A stretch of DNA of 64,000 nt from Glaciecola sp964195425 (GCA_964195425.1 CAXMOM010000013.1:1-64000), one strand, 5' to 3'. Positions 1-8,340 are shown, counted from the stretch's first letter. Numbers and translations are program-made. Notes: generated by a model from the letters alone, not told the origin.

Positions 1-172
1 AATAGCTCGACAATGAGGCAAGTGTGAGCACAAACGTTGTAGCCATAGACATGCCTATTGCGGTCTCAAGCTTTCCAGACACACCCATAAAAGGACACAG
101 GCCTAGAAACTGAACCAGTACAAAGTTGTTCACTAGTACGGTCCCAAGCAACAATAGAAGTAAGTCTGTCAT
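1..172 (-). CDS. rsxA: RsxA/RnfA, electron transport complex subunit A (5' end only)
   Basis: The first 57 residues are present and the rest lies outside the window. The start reads MTDLLLLLLGTVLVNNF, followed by a LGLCPFMGVS segment and a second hydrophobic stretch, which matches the N-terminus of RsxA/RnfA almost residue for residue. RsxA is an inner-membrane subunit of the Rnf/Rsx complex, which moves electrons between NADH and ferredoxin-type carriers. In E. coli the complex also keeps SoxR reduced. The gene points out of the window, so rsxBCDGE would be expected beyond position 1. The start at 172 is the only ATG giving the conserved N-terminus, and it lacks a strong Shine-Dalgarno sequence. 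Confidence 0.93.
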   Translation of the reverse strand, partial: MTDLLLLLLGTVLVNNFVLVQFLGLCPFMGVSGKLETAIGMSMATTFVLTLASLSSY

Positions 173-412
173 ATCAGAGGTCTACTCGCCCAGTATTAAT
201 ATAATGTGTATTTTTGATTACTGTGTAGGCCAAATAATCGTCGTGAATGCACAGATGCGTAACGTGCTTACCGATAATAATTGCGAACGTCCACAGACGC
301 ATTGAACCGAATTGCAATTATCGCTTGTTACAGACGATTAAACAACACAGAAATCGTAGGGATTAACGATTTATGTTTGATTAATGTCAAAGAATATATA
401 CGAAGCCAAGAT

Positions 413-488
413 TGGCTCCCCCTCCCCGACTCGAACGGGGGACCTGCGGATTAACAGTCCGTCGCTCTACCAACTGAGCTAAGGGGGA
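413..488 (-). tRNA. tRNA-Asn (GTT)
   Basis: The reverse complement folds as a 76-nt tRNA. The acceptor stem starts TCCCCCT and closes with AGGGGGA, followed by discriminator G and an encoded CCA (413-415). The D arm contains AGCTCAGTTGGTAGAGC, the anticodon loop is CTGTTAA with anticodon GTT (453-455 on the plus strand), and the T loop is TTCGAGT. It reads Asn AAC/AAU codons. The G34 of this tRNA is a queuosine target, and queC and queE lie 5 kb away. Confidence 0.97.
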
Positions 489-509
489 CCTGTCTTTTAA
501 CGGATGCGG

Positions 510-538
510 ATATTAAAGACCATAGCCTTGGGTGTCAA
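510..538 (-). promoter_or_regulatory. Sigma70 promoter of tRNA-Asn
   Basis: On the minus strand a perfect TTGACA (533-538) is followed 17 bp later by TAATAT (510-515). A GC-rich discriminator (CCGCATCCG) comes next, and the mature tRNA 5' end lies 22 bp further on. The GC-rich discriminator is typical of stringently controlled stable-RNA promoters. Confidence 0.8.
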
Positions 539-728
539 CAAAGTTTTGCTGTTTTTTGAAATTAAAGTGATTTATTTTTTGTTAGGGGGCAAATTCAAAA
601 TAGATTTTTGAGTTTTTAGTTTATCAATTCGGCTGCGAAAAATCGGAAATTGTTGAAAAATAAAACTATTCCAAAAATAGCAGTAATGCATCAAATATAT
701 TCTAAAAAAGCATAAAAAATTGTTTGAT

Positions 729-748
729 TAGTGTCTATATATACAGTG
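729..748. promoter_or_regulatory. LexA-box-like palindrome
   Basis: TAGTGTCTATATATACAGTG matches the 20-bp LexA consensus (TACTGT, AT-rich centre, ACAGTA) at 17 positions. One mismatch falls in the left CTGT core (GTGT), which would weaken binding. It lies about 70 bp upstream of a short ORF and about 110 bp upstream of the DnaA-box cluster. Confidence 0.35.
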
Positions 749-820
749 TTTCACAAAAGTGTAACATAATGGAATGGTTCACAAGGTTAGTAACAACTTA
801 CATAATTAAGGTGAAAAAAC

Positions 821-910
821 GATGCAGTCAGCGCCAGTATTAAGTCGTAGCCAGTTATCAACATTTTCTGTGGATAAGTCTGTTGATAGTTATTGCAAGA
901 AATGGCTTTG
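821..910 (+). CDS. Possible 29-residue small protein (uncertain)
   Basis: ATG at 821 follows AAGGTG with a suitable spacer and opens a 29-codon frame (start MQSAPVLSRSQL, end CKKWL, stop TGA at 908-910). I recognise no family. The frame overlaps the DnaA-box cluster at 855-889, so the nucleotides may be conserved for that reason and the frame may be chance. In favour of a gene are the Shine-Dalgarno sequence and the promoter-like DNA upstream. Conservation of the peptide at synonymous positions in relatives would decide. Confidence 0.25.
855..889. promoter_or_regulatory. Cluster of three DnaA boxes (DARS-like)
   Basis: TTATCAACA (855-863, plus strand) differs at one position from the DnaA box TTATCCACA. 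TGTGGATAA (869-877) is a perfect box on the minus strand. TGTTGATAG (881-889) is a weaker minus-strand box. Spacers are 5 bp and 3 bp, giving one box facing two boxes of the opposite orientation. E. coli DARS1, which reactivates ADP-DnaA, is a short three-box cluster next to uvrB. Here uvrB lies 1.9 kb downstream with a MATE gene in between. The boxes are seen directly; the DARS function is inference. Confidence 0.55.
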
Positions 911-1280
911 AAATATTAAAAGTTGTCAATAAAAAGTTAAATGGCTTTTTGAATTTTATAAAATAACCATATAAAACAATTGATTGTATTATTTATTTTT
1001 GTTTGTAAGTCTTATGGTTTAGATTTATATGAAATAAAGTGGGACCCTGTGCGTTAATTTTGTTGACAAGAAATTTATTTTGAGCTTGCCATTTTATTGA
1101 CGCGAAAAATGACATGCTTTAGATGTTTTTTTGGCAGTCATTATCCGCTTATTATTTTTCAATAAATGGTTAATGAATGAGCAATATCCGAAGTTACCCT
1201 AATTTTAATGAAATATTACTACTTTTACGTCAATGAATGGGGCAAACTACCAAGCTATTACTAATTAAGACAGCATTTTA

Positions 1281-2666
1281 GTGTCAGCCCAAAAAAAGTT
1301 AAGTACAAAAAATGATATGTTGAAAGGCGATATTAAATCGACCTTAGTTAGTATGGCTATGCCTATGATACTTGGCATGATCATGCTGATGACATTTGGT
1401 ATTGTTGATACTTTTTTTGTGAGTCTTATTGGTACCAACGAACTCGCCGCCATTAGTTTTACTTTTCCGGTTACATTTACAATTATTAGTTTTAATATAG
1501 GTCTAGGCATAGGCACATCGGCTGTGATTGGCAAGTATTTAGGAAGCGGAGACGACTCTAAAGCAAAAGTCTTAGCCACCGGTTCGTTAATGCTTGTTTT
1601 CGTACTGGTTGGCATACTTAGCATTGCAGGCTACTTTTCTATTGGTTTTATATTTACGCTAATGGGCGCTAGTAAAGAGCTGTTACCGTTAATTTATGAT
1701 TACATGTCAATTTGGTATGTTGCGGGTGTATTTTTGGCCATTCCTATGGTCGGAAATTCAGTACTTAGAGCCTCTGGTGACACTAAAACGCCTAGTATTA
1801 TAATGGCGGTTGGTGGAGCGATAAACGCGGCTCTTACCCCTATCTTAATTTTTGGATATTGGGGCTTTCCTGCACTTGGGATTAAGGGTGCTGCTATCGC
1901 TACCTGTATCGCTTGGGCAGTTTGTGTGGTCTGGATTATTTATTTGTTGGCCGTTAAACGTGCCTTAATGGAGCCTAGGTTATTAGGTTGGGCAGAATTT
2001 TCATCTGCGGCGAAAGGCGTGCTTAGCATCGGTTTGCCTGCAGCAGGGTCAAACATGCTTACCCCTATTTCTGCAGCGATTGTTACTTCTATTGTCGCTG
2101 GCTATGGTCCTCAAGCAGTAGCGGCTTGGGGAGTTGGCAATCGTATAGAGTCAATTGCGTGTATTGTGGTACTTGCCTTATCTATGTCGCTGCCGCCATT
2201 TATTAGCCAAAATTTTGGGGCCAATCAATTTAGCCGAATACATAAAGCCTACAAAATATGTATAAAATTCATAATGGTGTGGCAATTGCTAGTGTTTGCA
2301 TTGCTTGCAGTTTTAGCGCCCTATATTGCGTCGGTGTTTGCGGGTGAACAAAGCGTCGCTGAACAAATTACGATGTTTTTATTAATAGTACCAATAGGTT
2401 ATGGTTTTCAAGGCATCATTATTCTGACAAATAGTTCGTTTAACGCTATGCACCAACCTTTAGTGGCAATGTGGCTGAGTTTAATCCGCTTATTCGTTTG
2501 TTACGTACCTATCACCGCGCTGGGTAGTTATTTGTTTGGTTTAGAAGGTTTGTTTTGGGGATGCGTGATTGCCAACGTGCTTGCAGCATCTGTTTCGTAT
2601 TATTGGTATAACAGAGAACTGCGACGTCAAAAAAAGAATTGCGTGTTGTCATCATCACCGTCTTAA
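1281..2666 (+). CDS. MATE family multidrug/Na+ efflux transporter
   Basis: A 461-residue polytopic protein with about 12 hydrophobic segments in two similar halves, each opening with the MATE pattern (first half near residues 18-60: MAMPMILGMIML followed by DTFFVSLIGTNELAAISFTFP). MATE proteins export cationic drugs or organic compounds across the inner membrane using Na+ or H+ gradients. The length is typical. The start is GTG at 1281. An ATG 12 codons later (1317) is possible, and neither has a strong Shine-Dalgarno sequence. It stands alone between the DnaA-box region and uvrB. The substrate cannot be told from the sequence. Confidence 0.88.
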   Translation: MSAQKKLSTKNDMLKGDIKSTLVSMAMPMILGMIMLMTFGIVDTFFVSLIGTNELAAISFTFPVTFTIISFNIGLGIGTSAVIGKYLGSGDDSKAKVLATGSLMLVFVLVGILSIAGYFSIGFIFTLMGASKELLPLIYDYMSIWYVAGVFLAIPMVGNSVLRASGDTKTPSIIMAVGGAINAALTPILIFGYWGFPALGIKGAAIATCIAWAVCVVWIIYLLAVKRALMEPRLLGWAEFSSAAKGVLSIGLPAAGSNMLTPISAAIVTSIVAGYGPQAVAAWGVGNRIESIACIVVLALSMSLPPFISQNFGANQFSRIHKAYKICIKFIMVWQLLVFALLAVLAPYIASVFAGEQSVAEQITMFLLIVPIGYGFQGIIILTNSSFNAMHQPLVAMWLSLIRLFVCYVPITALGSYLFGLEGLFWGCVIANVLAASVSYYWYNRELRRQKKNCVLSSSPS

Positions 2667-2783
2667 CTTATCGACGATAAGTCTTTATGAAGCTCCCTCT
2701 ATCACGTGCTCAAATCGCATAGTAAGCACAACAGTTGTAAAAGTATCGACTAGTTAGTAATCAATCGGAATCAAGGGTAAATA

Positions 2784-4802
2784 ATGTCAAAAGGCTTTAA
2801 TCTCGTCGCTAAGTATTCTCCAGCAGGCGATCAGCCCAAAGCGATAGAAAGCTTAGTTGAAGGCCTAGAAAGTGGCCTGGCTGGACAAGTGTTGCTTGGT
2901 GTCACGGGTTCAGGTAAAACGTTTACTATGGCTAATGTTATTAGTAGAGTGCAAAGACCCACCCTAATTATGGCGCACAACAAAACCTTAGCGGCTCAGC
3001 TATATGGTGAAATGAAAGAGTTTTTTCCAAATAACGCTGTTGAATATTTTGTATCGTACTATGACTATTATCAACCTGAAGCATATGTACCTAGCACAGA
3101 CACGTTTATCGAAAAAGATTCATCTATTAATGAACATATAGAACAAATGAGATTGTCGGCCACCAAAGCACTAATGGAGCGCCGAGACGTAATCATAATC
3201 GCATCAGTATCAGCAATATATGGTTTAGGCGATCCGCAAAGCTATATGAAAATGCTGTTGCATCTGCGCGTAGGCGACATAATGGATCAACGAGATATTC
3301 TGCGCCGCTTAGCTGAATTACAGTACAAACGAAACGACCTCGCATTTGAGCGCGGGACCTTCCGTGTGCGTGGTGATGTTATTGATATTTTCCCGGCTGA
3401 CTCTGAAAAGCAAGCCGTTAGAATAGAGCTTTTTGATGAAGAAATTGAAAAGCTGAGCTTATTTGATCCTCTAACCGGTTCGGTTGAGAAAAATGTGGTG
3501 CGCACAACAGTATTCCCTAAAACGCATTATGTAACGCCACGAGAGAAAATTGTCAGTGCAATTGACCACATAAAAGCTGAGCTGAAGGAAAGGAAAGCGC
3601 ATTTATTAGAACACCATAAGTTGCTAGAAGAGCAACGTATTTCTCAGCGCACACAGTTTGATATTGAGATGATGCTCGAACTAGGCTACTGCTCTGGTAT
3701 CGAAAATTACTCAAGATATTTGTCTGGTAGAGCGCCTGGTGAGCCGCCACCAACGTTATTAGATTATTTCCCTTCTGATGGTTTGTTGTTTATAGATGAG
3801 TCTCACGTTACGGTGTCGCAAATTGGTGCGATGTACAAAGGCGATAGGTCGCGTAAAGAAACCCTGGTTGAATATGGCTTTAGGATGCCATCAGCTATGG
3901 ATAACCGTCCTTTGCGCTTTGAAGAATTTGAACATATTTCGCCACAAACAATTTATGTGTCGGCAACGCCAGGCAATTTTGAATTAGAAAAGTGTGAAGG
4001 CGATATTGTCCAGCAAGTGGTAAGGCCAACCGGCTTGCTCGACCCTCAAATTGAGGTTAGGCCCGTTGCGACTCAAGTAGATGATGTATTAAGTGAGATA
4101 CATAAGCGAGTTGCGGTAAACGAGCGAGTGCTAATCACCACATTAACTAAACGCATGTCTGAAGATTTAACCGAATATTTGAGTGAACAAGGTGTGCGCG
4201 TGCGTTACTTGCATTCAGATATCGATACCGTAGAGCGAATCGAAATCATTCGCGATTTGAGACTAGGCAAGTTTGATGTGTTGGTAGGGATAAACTTACT
4301 TCGGGAAGGCCTTGATATGCCGGAAGTATCTCTAGTCGCTATCTTAGATGCAGATAAAGAGGGCTTTTTACGGGCTGAGAAATCCTTGATCCAAACGATA
4401 GGACGCGCTGCACGGCATCTAAATGGGCGCGCTATACTTTATGGCGACAGAATTACAAAATCGATGCGCAAAGCAATAGATGAAACCGACAGACGCCGTT
4501 CTATGCAAGAAGCGCATAACATTGCTAATGGCATAACGCCGCAGCAGGTGAACAAAGATATTACCGATATTATGGATTTAGGCGATAGCGGCGCTCACCC
4601 AGCTTCAGGTAAAGTAAGACTTAGAAAAGTGTCTGATTTGCAAACTACAAACAAACGCTTAAGTGTTAAGGAGATGATGGGGAAAGTGGCAGGAATGGAA
4701 AAAGAAATGTTTGGCTTTGCCCGAGATTTAGAATTTGAAAAAGCAGCTTCAATGCGTGATGAAGTTGAGGCATTACGAAAAGAGATTGTCAGATTGTCTT
4801 GA
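2784..4802 (+). CDS. uvrB: UvrB, excinuclease ABC subunit B
   Basis: 672 residues, the usual length. Walker A GVTGSGKT lies at 39-46 (Lys45). The DNA-inserting beta-hairpin is YYDYYQPEAYVP near 92-103, the helicase motif II is DESH near 338, motif VI is QTIGRAARH, and a UVR domain at the C-terminus binds UvrC. UvrB verifies damage handed over by UvrA and positions UvrC for incision in nucleotide excision repair. AAGGGT sits before the ATG. I see no good LexA box in the 117 bp upstream, unlike E. coli uvrB. The nearest LexA-like and DnaA-like sites are beyond the MATE gene. Confidence 0.97.
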   Translation: MSKGFNLVAKYSPAGDQPKAIESLVEGLESGLAGQVLLGVTGSGKTFTMANVISRVQRPTLIMAHNKTLAAQLYGEMKEFFPNNAVEYFVSYYDYYQPEAYVPSTDTFIEKDSSINEHIEQMRLSATKALMERRDVIIIASVSAIYGLGDPQSYMKMLLHLRVGDIMDQRDILRRLAELQYKRNDLAFERGTFRVRGDVIDIFPADSEKQAVRIELFDEEIEKLSLFDPLTGSVEKNVVRTTVFPKTHYVTPREKIVSAIDHIKAELKERKAHLLEHHKLLEEQRISQRTQFDIEMMLELGYCSGIENYSRYLSGRAPGEPPPTLLDYFPSDGLLFIDESHVTVSQIGAMYKGDRSRKETLVEYGFRMPSAMDNRPLRFEEFEHISPQTIYVSATPGNFELEKCEGDIVQQVVRPTGLLDPQIEVRPVATQVDDVLSEIHKRVAVNERVLITTLTKRMSEDLTEYLSEQGVRVRYLHSDIDTVERIEIIRDLRLGKFDVLVGINLLREGLDMPEVSLVAILDADKEGFLRAEKSLIQTIGRAARHLNGRAILYGDRITKSMRKAIDETDRRRSMQEAHNIANGITPQQVNKDITDIMDLGDSGAHPASGKVRLRKVSDLQTTNKRLSVKEMMGKVAGMEKEMFGFARDLEFEKAASMRDEVEALRKEIVRLS

Positions 4803-4835
4803 TTTACTTAATTAGTCGTAAATATTTGTAAAGTT

Positions 4836-4859
4836 TTAGTTATACGAAACGATAACTAA
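4836..4859. promoter_or_regulatory. Inverted repeat, candidate LysR-type operator
   Basis: TTAGTTAT and ATAACTAA form perfect 8-bp arms around an 8-bp centre, 75 bp before the LysR-type gene. The dyad contains the T-N11-A spacing common in LysR binding sites. It could also be a weak AT-rich hairpin behind uvrB, but no T run follows. Confidence 0.4.
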
Positions 4860-4933
4860 TTACTAGTAGAGGTTACAGCTTGAGTATTATTACCAATACT
4901 TAAATACAAATAAGACTTTATCGAGGGATCATC

Positions 4934-5863
4934 ATGTTAAACCGATTGCAAGAATCTGACATTAAATTGCTAAGGGTATTTTATGCAGTGGCGTCGTGTA
5001 ACGGGTTTACAGCGGCAGAGCCTGTGTTGCGCATGCAAAGGCCCAATATCAGCGCAGCTATTAAGAAGTTAGAAGAACGACTCGACTTAGTCTTGTGCCA
5101 CCGCGGACGTGGTGGCTTTCAAATGACAAAAGAAGGCGAAGTAGTATTTCAAGAAACCAAGCGTATTTTTAATGCGTTTGATAACTTTGTGTTTAATTTG
5201 AAATCGCTGCATGACGACTACTCTGGCCACATCACTATTGTATTAATGTCTGGCTTAGCCACATCCATTCAACTCGCTGTGAGCAAAGCGGTTAAAAGTA
5301 CTATGAAAAAGTTTGACGATATACACGTGAATATTCAAACGCGTTTATATAATGAGGTTGAACATGTTGCTTTGTCGGGCGAGTGCCATTTAGTGTTATC
5401 AACTTATGATATGGTTAAACCCGAATCGGTTACTTTTCACCCTGTCGGCATTAGTTGCGCTGGCCGCTTATATTGCGCGCCTACTCATCCTTTGGCCAAG
5501 TTCAGAGAGGTAGATGCCTTACCTGCCAATGTAAATATTGCAGATTTCCCTGCTATTGGTATTAGTGGTCTGTCGTCGTCAAATTATATTGATATCGACA
5601 AACGTTTGTCGATACAAACATTTTCAGACTCATTTGAAATGTGTATGGCCGCTATTATGACCGGTGAATATGTTGGTTTATTACCCGATTACATTGCCAA
5701 AGAACAAGGCGCTGCTACAGGTTTAGTGCCTATTGCTAAAGGCAGCATGTTTAATTTTAAGCATGAGTTATTTGTTATGAACGGCAAAAATACAAGACTA
5801 AACCCTGTGCTTCGTCATTGCATTAAAGAGATTGAATATTTCGTTTCCGAAAGTCAAAAATAA
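4934..5863 (+). CDS. LysR-family transcriptional regulator
   Basis: 309 residues. An N-terminal winged helix-turn-helix occupies about residues 8-66 (LRVFYAVASCNGFTAAEPVL, RPNISAAIKKLEERL), followed by a periplasmic-binding-like effector domain from about residue 95. The start follows GAGGGATCATC. LysR regulators usually control a divergent or adjacent gene in response to a small ligand. Here the right neighbour is queC on the opposite strand, arranged convergently, and the left is uvrB, so the target is not evident beyond likely autoregulation through the dyad at 4836-4859. Confidence 0.88.
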   Translation: MLNRLQESDIKLLRVFYAVASCNGFTAAEPVLRMQRPNISAAIKKLEERLDLVLCHRGRGGFQMTKEGEVVFQETKRIFNAFDNFVFNLKSLHDDYSGHITIVLMSGLATSIQLAVSKAVKSTMKKFDDIHVNIQTRLYNEVEHVALSGECHLVLSTYDMVKPESVTFHPVGISCAGRLYCAPTHPLAKFREVDALPANVNIADFPAIGISGLSSSNYIDIDKRLSIQTFSDSFEMCMAAIMTGEYVGLLPDYIAKEQGAATGLVPIAKGSMFNFKHELFVMNGKNTRLNPVLRHCIKEIEYFVSESQK

Positions 5864-5893
5864 AAACGAGGTAAACACTTACAGACTACATTT

Positions 5894-5920
5894 ATGAGTA
5901 GACATTAACCGTCTACTCAT
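5894..5920. terminator. Hairpin between the convergent LysR gene and queC
   Basis: ATGAGTAGAC and GTCTACTCAT are perfect 10-bp arms with a 7-nt loop, and the right arm overlaps the queC stop codon. There is no long T run on either side, so it may act as a weak bidirectional terminator or an RNA-stabilising hairpin. Confidence 0.45.
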
Positions 5921-6584
5921 ATTCTAGCGGGTCAACCGCATTATTTTCTGCAAACGCTTCCAACCTTTCTTGGCATGCACCACACTTACCGCAGGCTTTT
6001 TCTCGACCGTTATAGCAGGTCCATGTTTCGTTATAGTCCAAATTCATGGCAATGCCTTGCGCGAGTATATCTATTTTATCATTTTTTAAAAAAGGTGCGC
6101 GTACTTCAATTGCGTCATAATTAGCAATTTTACATACCTCGTTCATGGCACTTACAAATTCAGTGCGACAGTCAGGATAAATTGCATGGTCGCCTGAATG
6201 CGCACCAAAATATACTGCTTCTGCTTTAATTGATACAGCGTAGCCCACCGCCAATGACAGCAAAATCATATTTCGATTAGGTACTACTGTTTGTTTCATT
6301 GAGTCTTCTTCGTAATGGCCCTCAGGGACATCTATATTTGAAGTTAACGATGAACCACCAATTAACTGATTAATACCCGATATATCCACAATTTTATGCG
6401 GAATATTATATTTGCTCGTTACTTTTTCTGCGTATAACAACTCTTTGCTGTGACGCTGTCCATAATCGAAAGATACGGCATGCACATCAAACCCTTGATG
6501 TTTTGCTAAGTGCAGTACAGTATAAGAATCCATACCGCCAGAATAGATAATAACGACTTTTTTTGTGCTCATATTTTGACTCAT
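5913..6584 (-). CDS. queC: QueC, 7-cyano-7-deazaguanine synthase
   Basis: 223 residues. The PP-loop SGGMDS lies at 15-20 and binds ATP. Four zinc-binding cysteines sit at C190, C198, C201 and C204 in the C-terminal CGKCGACQER region. QueC converts 7-carboxy-7-deazaguanine to preQ0 using ATP and ammonia in queuosine synthesis. It is divergent from queE, whose product is its substrate, with 90 bp between them that must hold both promoters. A second ATG sits five codons in (MSQNMSTKK); either start leaves the PP-loop intact. I looked for a preQ1 riboswitch in the 90-bp gap and saw none. Confidence 0.96.
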   Translation of the reverse strand: MSQNMSTKKVVIIYSGGMDSYTVLHLAKHQGFDVHAVSFDYGQRHSKELLYAEKVTSKYNIPHKIVDISGINQLIGGSSLTSNIDVPEGHYEEDSMKQTVVPNRNMILLSLAVGYAVSIKAEAVYFGAHSGDHAIYPDCRTEFVSAMNEVCKIANYDAIEVRAPFLKNDKIDILAQGIAMNLDYNETWTCYNGREKACGKCGACQERLEAFAENNAVDPLEYE

Positions 6585-6674
6585 TGGTTTTTTCAGTGCA
6601 GATTTTATGTCATCAGTGCTAAAATCCCAACGCTTATTCGAATTTATTTAAAGAACCACAGGAAACGCTAATTA

Positions 6675-7385
6675 ATGACCACATTGTTGGTAAACGAAAT
6701 ATTTGAGACTATTCAGGGTGAAGGCTCATATACAGGCACGCCATCTATTTTTGTGCGATTGCAAGGCTGTCCCGTAGGATGTCCATGGTGCGACACAAAA
6801 CATACTTGGGATATAGTGGCCGAAGAAGAAGTAAGCAGCGATGTTATTTTTGTAAAGTCGGCTGATTCGCCGACTTATTTCAGCACCCAAAGCGAAGCGC
6901 TATTGCCATTGTTACAGCGGCAAGGATACACAGCAAAGCATATAGTGATTACCGGCGGTGAGCCCTGCATGTTTGACCTAAAAGAGTTTACGATCCTTGC
7001 GCATAGTATGGGCTATAGTACACAAATTGAAACTAGCGGTACTTATGAGGTCTTATGCCACAGTGATACTTGGGTAACGGTTTCACCAAAGATTAATATG
7101 AAAGCAGGCATGCCGATTTTGTCGCAGGCCATGCAGCGCGCTAACGAAATAAAGCATCCCATTGCGATGCAAAAGCATATAGATGAGCTTGATGCTTTGT
7201 TGCTTAAAGAGAATTTGTTATCGGCGAATAAGCCCAATGAAACAAACAGGTCTTTACAATCGCCAATGGTTTATTTGCAACCCATCAGTCAGCAGGAGAG
7301 GGCTACCGAATTAGCAGTTAAGACCTGTATTGAGCGTAACTGGCGATTGAGTGTACAACTGCATAAATATATTGGAGTGGAATAG
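6675..7385 (+). CDS. queE: QueE, 7-carboxy-7-deazaguanine synthase
   Basis: 236 residues. The radical-SAM cysteines are C32, C36 and C39 (GCPVGCPWCD), a CX3CX2C spacing. EIFETIQGEG at the start and ITGGEPC near residue 95 are family signatures. QueE rearranges 6-carboxytetrahydropterin to 7-carboxy-7-deazaguanine using SAM and a [4Fe-4S] cluster. The CAGGAAAC sequence before the ATG acts as Shine-Dalgarno. Its last base is the first base of the next gene's GTG, so the two are translationally coupled. Confidence 0.95.
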   Translation: MTTLLVNEIFETIQGEGSYTGTPSIFVRLQGCPVGCPWCDTKHTWDIVAEEEVSSDVIFVKSADSPTYFSTQSEALLPLLQRQGYTAKHIVITGGEPCMFDLKEFTILAHSMGYSTQIETSGTYEVLCHSDTWVTVSPKINMKAGMPILSQAMQRANEIKHPIAMQKHIDELDALLLKENLLSANKPNETNRSLQSPMVYLQPISQQERATELAVKTCIERNWRLSVQLHKYIGVE

Positions 7386-8272
7386 TGATAAATACAATAT
7401 GGCCTAAGTGGAAATGTTCAACATTATGGATGTGTTTACTGTTTTTTCTTTGCTGGCCATGGCAAGCATTTTCTGCGGTGTGGATTATCACCTATCCTCA
7501 ATCTGAAGTAGAAAATGACGTGCGCTATGATTATCCATTAGCCTTGTTAGAATTAGCCCTGCAAAAAACTGGGGTGCGCTATAAAATAAAGCAATCTATG
7601 AGTCCAATGCGACAAGCGCGAGCTTTAAAACGTTTAGAAGAAAACCTCGAAGTTAATGTTGTGTGGTCTATGACCGATGTTTTGCGGGAGCAACAGTTAC
7701 GACCTATCCGCATACCTATTGCGCGCGGCTTGATAGGGTGGCGAGTATTTGTAAGCCACAAAAACAGCCCATTTTTGCAAGCGCCTATTAAGGATATGGC
7801 TGACTTACTTCGTTTTTCTCCGGTCCAAGGTGTTGCCTGGCCCGATACCAAAATTCTACAAGCCAATGGTTTTAATGTAATTACTGCCAGAGACTATGTC
7901 GAAGGCACTGAACTTGTGAACAATAAACTCGCTGATTTCTTTCCTCGCTCTGTAGTCGAAGTTTTGCAAGAACTAGAAAACCAGTACTCAAGGAACTTAC
8001 AACTTCGTAAAGGGCTAGCGTTTTATTATCCAGCGGCGCAATATTTTTTCACTAACAAACAAAACATTACCCTTTCTCGACTAATCGAAACGGGCATTAA
8101 TAGGGCGATAGAAGACGGAAGTTATGACAAGTTGTTTAATGAGCATTATGGCGAAACTTTGGAAAAATTAGATTTCAAAAATTCTCTATATTTTAGATTA
8201 GCCAATCCTTTGCTGCCGCCGCTAACCCCAATTGGCCAATCTCAATATTGGTATGTTCCTATCCAAGGCTAA
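7385..8272 (+). CDS. Periplasmic solute-binding-like protein coupled to queE
   Basis: 295 residues. An N-terminal hydrophobic stretch (MWMCLLFFLCWPWQAFSA, around residues 15-32) looks like a Sec signal peptide. The remainder resembles the amino-acid-type periplasmic binding fold (SBP_bac_3): YDYPLALLELALQKTGVRYKI, ARDYVEGTELV, INRAIEDGSYDKLFNEHYG. It has no transporter genes beside it and none of the DNA-binding or cyclase domains sometimes fused to this fold. The GTG start at 7385 overlaps the queE stop by one base. The ligand is unknown, and its link to deazaguanine metabolism, if any, is unexplained. Confidence 0.72.
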   Translation: MINTIWPKWKCSTLWMCLLFFLCWPWQAFSAVWIITYPQSEVENDVRYDYPLALLELALQKTGVRYKIKQSMSPMRQARALKRLEENLEVNVVWSMTDVLREQQLRPIRIPIARGLIGWRVFVSHKNSPFLQAPIKDMADLLRFSPVQGVAWPDTKILQANGFNVITARDYVEGTELVNNKLADFFPRSVVEVLQELENQYSRNLQLRKGLAFYYPAAQYFFTNKQNITLSRLIETGINRAIEDGSYDKLFNEHYGETLEKLDFKNSLYFRLANPLLPPLTPIGQSQYWYVPIQG

Positions 8273-8283
8273 CAATAAGGAAC

Positions 8284-8323
8284 AAAAAAGGCGTTTCTTC
8301 AAAAAGAAGTAAACGCCTTTTTT
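8284..8323. terminator. Bidirectional Rho-independent terminator
   Basis: AAAAAAGGCGTTT at the left pairs with AAACGCCTTTTTT at the right, and an inner CTTC...GAAG pairing extends the stem. A-rich and T-rich flanks serve both strands. It separates the queE operon (plus) from the convergent asnB (minus). Confidence 0.85.
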
Positions 8324-8340
8324 AGCGGTCATATTAGTGA

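Larger units (their letters stand above)
539..1280. other. AT-rich intergenic region between tRNA-Asn and the MATE gene
   Basis: About 740 bp without a convincing long gene. It holds a LexA-like palindrome (729-748), a promoter-like stretch (CATAAT near 765), a short reading frame with a Shine-Dalgarno sequence (821-910) and three DnaA-box-like nonamers (855-889). The remainder (910-1280) is AT-rich and I see no further gene or strong hairpin in it. Confidence 0.6.

Noticed and set aside
2569..2757. 62-codon frame overlapping the MATE gene end
   Set aside because: Its first half is a shifted reading of the MATE gene and the rest has no recognisable protein character.
6585..6674. preQ1 riboswitch between queC and queE
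   Set aside because: The gap lacks the hairpin and A-rich tail of preQ1 classes, and it is too short for a divergent riboswitch pair.
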